A program made the translations under genes and the position numbers. The notes beneath the pieces were generated by a model. It ran no database searches. It was not told the DNA's origin and saw nothing but the letters and a program-made list of their open reading frames with translations. 64,000 bases of DNA, taken from contig NZ_CP041616.1 in NCBI RefSeq assembly GCF_007197575.1, positions 62,001 to 126,000 of the forward strand, read 5' to 3'. Every line of letters starts with the position of its first letter. Position 1 is the first letter of the stretch. This DNA comes from Ornithinimicrobium ciconiae. Its GTDB lineage: Bacteria; Actinomycetota; Actinomycetes; Actinomycetales; Dermatophilaceae. Shown piece by piece: positions 59,326 to 64,000 of this stretch.

Positions 59326-59946
59326 CTACCGGTCGTCATCGTCGTCATCGTCGTCGTCATCGTCGTCGCAGTCCCACTCGTCGTCATCCCACTCGCAGTC
59401 GTTGCCCGGGGCGACCGGGGGCGGGGAGACCTGCCTCGGCGGCTGCGGGGCGGGCTGTTGCGGCGCGGGCGGCTGCGGCGCGGGGGCGGGCTTGGCCGCG
59501 GCCTCCTGACGGGCCCTCTCCTCGGCGGCGGCGGCCTCCTGACGGGCCTGCTCCGCGGCAGCCTCCTCGGCCGCCTGCTGGGCAGCGGCCTCCTGGACCG
59601 CGGCCACCTCGGTCTCGGCCTTGCTGCGGGCGTCCTGGACAGCCCCGGCCAGCTGGTCCGAGTCGGAGAGCACTGACCGTGGCTGGTTCTGCCACACGTC
59701 GAAGACGGCCTGCAGGCCGACGAACGCGGCGGCGTGCTCGCTGGTCAGGCCCGGCACATCCTGCACCTGGGCCTCGAGGCTGCCCGCCTCCAACGCTCCA
59801 CCGCCGGTGCTGCCTGGCTGCGTGCTGGTGGCGGCGGCCAGGTCGACTCCCGCAGCCTCGAGGTCGTTCGAGCCCTGGCTGAACCAGAGCCACGCGCTCA
59901 GCGCCGCGACGAGGGTGAGGGAGAGGAAAGATGCGAGCAACTTCAT
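59326..59946 (-). CDS. Exported protein with a poly-aspartate C-terminus
   Basis: 206 residues with an N-terminal membrane or signal segment (LLASFLSLTLVAALSAWLWFS, 3-23), an Ala/Glu-rich helical centre (about 95-150), a Pro-rich linker and an end in CEWDDDEWDC followed by twelve Asp and Arg. The last 16 or so codons are the GTCATC/GTCGTC run at 59333-59375. The acidic tail should bind cations. No family recognised. It is the first gene after the response regulator, in the same direction, and has an 11-bp-spaced direct repeat in its promoter region. Confidence 0.65.
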   Translation of the reverse strand: MKLLASFLSLTLVAALSAWLWFSQGSNDLEAAGVDLAAATSTQPGSTGGGALEAGSLEAQVQDVPGLTSEHAAAFVGLQAVFDVWQNQPRSVLSDSDQLAGAVQDARSKAETEVAAVQEAAAQQAAEEAAAEQARQEAAAAEERARQEAAAKPAPAPQPPAPQQPAPQPPRQVSPPPVAPGNDCEWDDDEWDCDDDDDDDDDDDDR

Positions 59947-59979
59947 GGCCCAAGTCTCCCGCCGAAGTCTTTGATGCGG

Positions 59980-60006
59980 ATGAGATGCCCATGAGAGAAC
60001 TCTCAT
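59980..60006 (-). promoter_or_regulatory. Candidate response-regulator site before the poly-Asp gene
   Basis: ATGAGAT (59980-59986) and ATGAGAG (59991-59997) are direct repeats with 11-bp period, as OmpR/PhoB-type regulators prefer; the second also starts a palindrome ATGAGAG-AA-CTCTCAT (59991-60006). Lies 34-60 bp before the start at 59946. Confidence 0.5.
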
Positions 60007-60026
60007 CTGCGGCGTGCCGCGCCGCG

Positions 60027-60692
60027 TCAGCCGTCGATGAGCCGGTATCCCACGCCGCGGACGGTGCCAAAGCGCTCGGCGCCGAGCTTGTTGCGCAGGT
60101 AGCGGATGTAGACGTCGACGACATTGGAGGCACCGTCGAAGTCGTATCCCCACACCCGGGACAGGAGCTGCTCACGGGAGAGGACCTGCCCGGGGTGCTC
60201 CAGGAACTCGCGGGCCATGGCGAACTCCCGGGGGGAGAGCTCGACGGCAGCGCCGTCGACCGTCGCGACCCGGGTCGTCAGGTCCAGGGAGAGACCTCCG
60301 TGGCTGAGGACGGTGGACTCCTGCACTCCCGGCCGGGGCCGCAGCCGGGTCCGCACCCGTGCCAGCAGCTCCTCGAACTTGAACGGCTTGGTCAGGTAGT
60401 CGTCGGCACCCCCCTCCAGTCCGGCGACCGTGTCGTCCACGGCGTCGCGGGCGGTCACCATGATGATCGGGATGTCGTGCTCCAGGGTCCGCAGCACCTT
60501 GAGCACCGTGAACCCGTCCATCTTGGGCATGCCGACGTCGAGGACAAGCAGGTCGTAGTCCCCGCTGGAGGCGTGTTCGAGCGCGCTGACTCCGTCGCCG
60601 ACCACGTGCGTCTCGTAGCCCGCCGACCGCAGCCCCTTGGCGACGAAGAGCGCGATCCGCTCCTCGTCCTCGGCGATCAGGATGTTTGCCAT
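60027..60692 (-). CDS. OmpR-family response regulator
   Basis: 221 residues: receiver domain with phosphorylated Asp52 (LLVLDVGMPKMDG), AEDEE acidic pocket and conserved Lys in LTKPF; C-terminal winged helix (SPREFAMAREFLEHPGQVLSREQLLSRVWG and VDVYIRYLRNKLGAERFGTVRGVGYRLI). Receives phosphate from the kinase encoded just upstream (10-bp gap). Confidence 0.93.
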   Translation of the reverse strand: MANILIAEDEERIALFVAKGLRSAGYETHVVGDGVSALEHASSGDYDLLVLDVGMPKMDGFTVLKVLRTLEHDIPIIMVTARDAVDDTVAGLEGGADDYLTKPFKFEELLARVRTRLRPRPGVQESTVLSHGGLSLDLTTRVATVDGAAVELSPREFAMAREFLEHPGQVLSREQLLSRVWGYDFDGASNVVDVYIRYLRNKLGAERFGTVRGVGYRLIDG

Positions 60693-60702
60693 GGGCCAAG
60701 CA

Positions 60703-62184
60703 TCACATCTCCTCCGGAATCCAGATCCGGAAGGTGCTCCCGGCCCCGAGCATGGTGTCGAGCGTCACCGTGCCTCGGTGGGCCTCGGCGATCGCCACGA
60801 CGATGGGCAGACCCAGTCCGGACCCGTCGACGGAGCGGTGCTTCTCGCTGCGACCGAACCGCTCGAAGATGCGCTCTGCTTCTTCGGGGGCGATGCCGGT
60901 CCCGTGGTCGCGGACCGAGATCACCAGATAGCGCTGAGCCTGGGCGGCCGCCTTGTGGGCCACCTCGCTCGTCGGGGGTGACCAACCGAGCCGCACCTCG
61001 ATCCGGGCCGCCGCCTCGGAGAACTTCTCGGCATTGGCAGCCAGCTGGATCGCGGCCTGCTGCAGGCGTTGACGGTCACCCAGGACCGTGCCGGTGGCGT
61101 CGATGGTGGTCTGCCACTCGTGGTCACCGAGCAGGTGCACCTTGTCCTGGATCTCACGGCCGAGTTGCTGAATGTCCACCGGGGAGAGCCGCACAAAGTC
61201 AGGCCGTTGGGACTTCGCCAGCAGGAGCAGGTCGTCGACAAGGCGCTTCATCCGGTCCAGCTCGTCCAGCACCAGCTCGCGGGTCTGGTCCACGTCCTCG
61301 GCGTCGCCGACCTCCATGATCTCCAGGTTGCCCCGGATGATCGTCAGCGGTGTCCGCAGCTCGTGCGCCGCGTCATCGAGGAACTGCCGCTGGTCGGCCA
61401 CCCCCTGTTCGAGCCGGTCGAGCATCTGGTTGAAGGTCACGGCCAGCTGGGCGACGTCATTGTCGACCGAGGTGACCTTGACCCGTTGGGTGAGTCCCTC
61501 CGTGTCCACGCTGGAGGCCGCCCGGGCGAGGTCGGTCAGCGGACGGAGCAACCGTCCGGCGACCACATAGCCGGTCGCGCCGGTCACCAGGATCACCCCG
61601 AGGGCGATCAGGGCATAGGTGCCCACCTGCTGCCAGATCGCCCGCCGTTGCACGCCGGCGTCGATCGCCACGATGAGGGTGCCCTCGCGGGTCTCGCCGG
61701 GCAGTGCAACGTCGGAGACGACCATCCGCAGGTCGCGATCGTCCAGCGCGAAGTCGAAGGTCAGGGCGCGGCCCGGCACCTTCCTGGCCTGCGCCTCGGC
61801 GACCACCCGCTCGTCGTTGAGGCTGAAGGCGATCTCCCCTCCCGGGATGAACGCCACCTCGCCGTCGATGAGCGTCACCATCGACTCATACTCGTTGGGC
61901 AGGGAGACCGACAGGTAGTCGTTGAACAGCTGGTCCAGGTCCTGGTAGGGCGCGTTCGTGTCGGGCGGTCCGTTGCTGGCGAGCTCCCGAACCTCGGTGA
62001 TCTCCTGTGCCAGCTCGCTGTCGAGGCGCTGGTTGAGCTCGCTGAACTGCACCGTGAAAGCGACCAGGCCCGCCAGCATCAGGCCGATCGTCAGCATCGT
62101 CACCACCAGGGTGATCACCCGCACCCGGACCGACCACGGCCGACCGTGAGGAGACGGGAGAGCGCTGCTCGGCATGCGGGTCAC
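60703..62184 (-). CDS. Two-component sensor histidine kinase
   Basis: 493 residues. Two membrane segments (about 21-46 and 190-210) bracket an extracellular sensor; a HAMP domain (RLLRPLTDLARAASSVD) and the phospho-accepting His274 (DDAAHELRTPLT) follow; the ATPase part has NAEKF in the N-box, DHGTGI and SGLGLPIV. The extracellular domain resembles no known sensor. GTG 62184 or ATG 62175 may start. ACC deaminase precedes it by 30 bp. Confidence 0.92.
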   Translation of the reverse strand: MTRMPSSALPSPHGRPWSVRVRVITLVVTMLTIGLMLAGLVAFTVQFSELNQRLDSELAQEITEVRELASNGPPDTNAPYQDLDQLFNDYLSVSLPNEYESMVTLIDGEVAFIPGGEIAFSLNDERVVAEAQARKVPGRALTFDFALDDRDLRMVVSDVALPGETREGTLIVAIDAGVQRRAIWQQVGTYALIALGVILVTGATGYVVAGRLLRPLTDLARAASSVDTEGLTQRVKVTSVDNDVAQLAVTFNQMLDRLEQGVADQRQFLDDAAHELRTPLTIIRGNLEIMEVGDAEDVDQTRELVLDELDRMKRLVDDLLLLAKSQRPDFVRLSPVDIQQLGREIQDKVHLLGDHEWQTTIDATGTVLGDRQRLQQAAIQLAANAEKFSEAAARIEVRLGWSPPTSEVAHKAAAQAQRYLVISVRDHGTGIAPEEAERIFERFGRSEKHRSVDGSGLGLPIVVAIAEAHRGTVTLDTMLGAGSTFRIWIPEEM

Positions 62185-62214
62185 TGTAGGGGAAGCCCGG
62201 CCCGCCAGAGCGGA

Positions 62215-63225
62215 TCAGGTGGTGAACAGGGCGCTGTAGGCGTTGAGGGCCGGCTGACCACCGAGGTGCGCGTACAGGACGTGGGAGTCCTTGCCGATCT
62301 CACCCTGGGTCACCAGGTCGATCAGACCGGCCATCGACTTCCCCTCATAGACGGGGTCGATGATCACACCCTCGAGGGACCCGGTGAGGCGGATCGCGTC
62401 CAGGGTGGACTGGACCGGTATGCCGTAGACGTCACCCGCCCAGCCCTCCAGGACGGTGATCTCGTCCTCGCGCAGATCGCGACCCAGCCCGATCAGTTCA
62501 GCAGTGCTGCGGGCGATCCGCGCCACCTGCTCGCGCGTGGCGGCGAGGGTTGCGGAGGCATCGATGCCGATCACCCGACGGAGCCGGTCCTGGCCGGCGA
62601 ACCCGGCGATCATCCCGGCATGGGTCGAGCCGGTCACCGTGCACACCACGATGGTGTCGAAGAAGACCCCCAGCTCCTGCTCCTGCTGGGCGACCTCCTG
62701 CGCCCAGTTGGCAAAGCCCAGTCCGCCGAGCGGGTGGTCGGAGGCCCCTGCGGGGATGCCGTAGGGCCGCCCACCTGCCGAGCGCACATCCTCCAGCGCC
62801 TGGTTCCAGCTGTCCTTGAAGCCGATGCCGAAGCCGGCCGGATCCAGCCGCACCTCGGCGCCCATGATGCGCGAGAGCAGGATATTGCCGACCCTGTCGT
62901 TGACGCTGTCCGGCCAGTCGACCCACTTCTCCTGCACCAGGACGGCCTTCAGGCCCAGGTGGGCGGCCAGCGCGGCGACCTGACGCGTGTGGTTGGACTG
63001 GTAACCACCGATAGAGACGATCGTGTCAGCCCCCTGCGCAAGGATGTCCGGCACGATGTACTCCAGCTTGCGGGTCTTGTTGCCGCCGAAGGCGAGACCA
63101 CTGTTGACGTCCTCCCGCTTGGCCCAGATGCGCGCCCCACCGAGGTGCGTGCTGAGCCGGTCGAGCGGGTGGATCGGGCTGGGGCCGAAGGTCAGGGGAT
63201 AACGCTCGAAGTCCTGCAGTGACAT
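62215..63225 (-). CDS. acdS: 1-aminocyclopropane-1-carboxylate deaminase
   Basis: 336 residues. Splits ACC, the ethylene precursor of plants, into ammonia and 2-oxobutanoate. PLP lysine in [45 protein letters not shown] with the Glu, and [10 protein letters not shown] with the Leu, that separate ACC deaminase from D-cysteine desulfhydrase. GGAGG precedes ATG 63225. Shares its end product with ilvA. GntR gene lies upstream. Confidence 0.9.
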   Translation of the reverse strand: MSLQDFERYPLTFGPSPIHPLDRLSTHLGGARIWAKREDVNSGLAFGGNKTRKLEYIVPDILAQGADTIVSIGGYQSNHTRQVAALAAHLGLKAVLVQEKWVDWPDSVNDRVGNILLSRIMGAEVRLDPAGFGIGFKDSWNQALEDVRSAGGRPYGIPAGASDHPLGGLGFANWAQEVAQQEQELGVFFDTIVVCTVTGSTHAGMIAGFAGQDRLRRVIGIDASATLAATREQVARIARSTAELIGLGRDLREDEITVLEGWAGDVYGIPVQSTLDAIRLTGSLEGVIIDPVYEGKSMAGLIDLVTQGEIGKDSHVLYAHLGGQPALNAYSALFTT

Positions 63226-63305
63226 GGGTTCCTCCGTGGGGCGTGGCGCAGGTGACGCGTGGAATGGGGCGGGGTGGGGCGGGGAGCCCTGGGCGTGCTG
63301 AGTCG

Positions 63306-64000
63306 TCAGCTCCCAGGACGGTGGTTGGGCGTGGCTGGGGAGTCGGTCTCGAGGGCGTCCAGGAGGGGCTCGAGGGCGCACCACGTCTGGTGGGACACGG
63401 ACGCGGCGGCTTCGGCGTCCCCCCGCTCGCAGTGCTGGACCATCTGCTCGTGCAGGCTCACGGACCCCCGACCTGCGAGCGAGCCGAAGCGCAGCCGCTC
63501 GACACGACGCAGCGTGGGGGTGAACTGCTCCAGGACGGTCATCACGGCCCGGTTGGCGGCCGCCCGGACAGGCACGTGGTGGAACTCGTCGTCGGCCGCA
63601 AGCGCAGCATCCACCTCCCCGCGCGACAGCGCGTCGGCAAAGCGTGCGTTGGCGTCTCGCATCTGGGTCAGGTCCGCAGCGGTGAGGCGGCCGACGGCCT
63701 CGCGGACGGCGACCTGGTGCATGGCTGCCACGACCGACTGTGCGTCGCGCACGGCTCTGGCGTCCAGCCCGGCCACCTCGGTCGAGCGTCCCGGACGTGC
63801 CACTACCAGACCTGCCTGCTGCAGCCGCAGCAGCGCCTCACGCACCGGCGTGCGGCTCACACCGAGCCAGGTGGCCAGTTCAAGGTCGCGCAGTTTCTCC
63901 CCGGGCTCGAACGTGCCGTCGACAATGGCGTCGCGCAACCGGCCGTAGACGTCGTCACGCAGCAGATTGCGAGCGACAGAGGCAGACGTTGCAGGGACCG
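63306..64000 (-). CDS. GntR-family (FCD) transcriptional regulator, 5' end outside the window
   Basis: At least 231 residues visible; the frame stays open to the right edge ([20 protein letters not shown]), so the start lies beyond 64000. Winged helix: [31 protein letters not shown]-terminal FCD-type helical domain with [17 protein letters not shown], a likely metal/ligand-binding His-rich part. 81 bp upstream of acdS and likely its regulator. Confidence 0.9.
   Translation of the reverse strand, partial: VPATSASVARNLLRDDVYGRLRDAIVDGTFEPGEKLRDLELATWLGVSRTPVREALLRLQQAGLVVARPGRSTEVAGLDARAVRDAQSVVAAMHQVAVREAVGRLTAADLTQMRDANARFADALSRGEVDAALAADDEFHHVPVRAAANRAVMTVLEQFTPTLRRVERLRFGSLAGRGSVSLHEQMVQHCERGDAEAAASVSHQTWCALEPLLDALETDSPATPNHRPGS

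Noticed and set aside
59099..59509. Serine-run protein on the plus strand
   Set aside because: Its poly-Ser is the complement of the Asp codons of the exported acidic protein, and it has no start signals.
62215..63225. D-cysteine desulfhydrase
   Set aside because: Glu in VYEGKSM and Leu in YAHLGGQ are the ACC deaminase residues.
1..64000. tRNA or rRNA genes
   Set aside because: I checked the gaps between genes by eye and saw no cloverleaf or rRNA-like sequence; a covariance-model scan would settle it.

Overview
The window is 64 kb of very high-GC DNA with GTG/TTG starts, ATGA/GTGA-type gene overlaps and gene families typical of Actinomycetota: SigE-family ECF sigma factors, a DUF222/HNH protein, an actinobacterial-type phosphofructokinase, a short-form threonine dehydratase, cell-wall-binding repeat 2 domains and an IdeR/DtxR box. 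A Micrococcales lineage (Intrasporangiaceae or Ornithinimicrobiaceae-like) is my inference from the overall gene mix and cannot be proved without a search. The region reads as chromosome. I see no rRNA, tRNA, CRISPR array or prophage, and one insertion sequence.

Layout. 1-5.1 kb: a gene cut by the window edge, a MauE/thioredoxin membrane fusion, a DedA-like protein, a short UvrA-like ATPase and an AlkD-like DNA alkylation repair protein. 5.2-8.5 kb: an HNH/DUF222 protein and a SigE-type sigma factor with a membrane partner. 8.6-22.2 kb: mostly metabolic genes (kinase-like phosphotransferase, crotonase, epimerase, MOSC, glutathione peroxidase, PfkA, VOC) and a secreted cell-wall-binding protein. 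Two neighbouring genes, an amino-acid aldolase and an arabinonolactone oxidase, have been fused out of frame by a deletion. 22.2-26.2 kb: vapBC behind a marR-MFS operon with a clear palindromic operator, then ilvA. 26.2-30.2 kb: an M50 protease, guanine deaminase, a stress protein with a two-subunit fluoride channel, and a complete IS630 element. 30.2-35.3 kb: an iron-siderophore uptake operon (SBP, two permeases, ATPase, reductase) behind an IdeR-like box.

35.4-38 kb: a LysM protein and molybdenum cofactor genes. 38-46 kb: an exopolysaccharide locus with initiating sugar transferase, two GT4 and one GT2 glycosyltransferases, polymerase, flippase and tyrosine autokinase, split over both strands. 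46-54.6 kb: cupin, bioY, a pyridoxine kinase-like gene, transporters, an aldo-keto reductase, a GH13 enzyme and a tandem-domain stress protein. 54.7-56.4 kb: a second SigE-type sigma factor with its membrane partner. 56.5-64 kb: GNAT, thiamine-binding protein, MFS, then a run of genes on one strand: gntR, ACC deaminase, histidine kinase, response regulator and an acidic secreted protein.

The most unusual signals are non-coding. (1) A family of about 32-35 bp tandem repeats lies directly behind the stop codon of three unrelated genes, always in the sense orientation. (2) Six full copies of a 23-bp repeat sit between divergent bioY and pdxK. (3) Both sigma-factor operons carry the same candidate promoter, AACC-N16/17-CGTT. 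(4) An 11-bp-spaced direct repeat, typical of OmpR-family targets, lies in front of the poly-aspartate protein beside the two-component system. (5) Short tandem duplications cover or adjoin the stop codons of three genes. I found no complete novel multi-gene system; the repeat family and the regulatory sites are the best leads.
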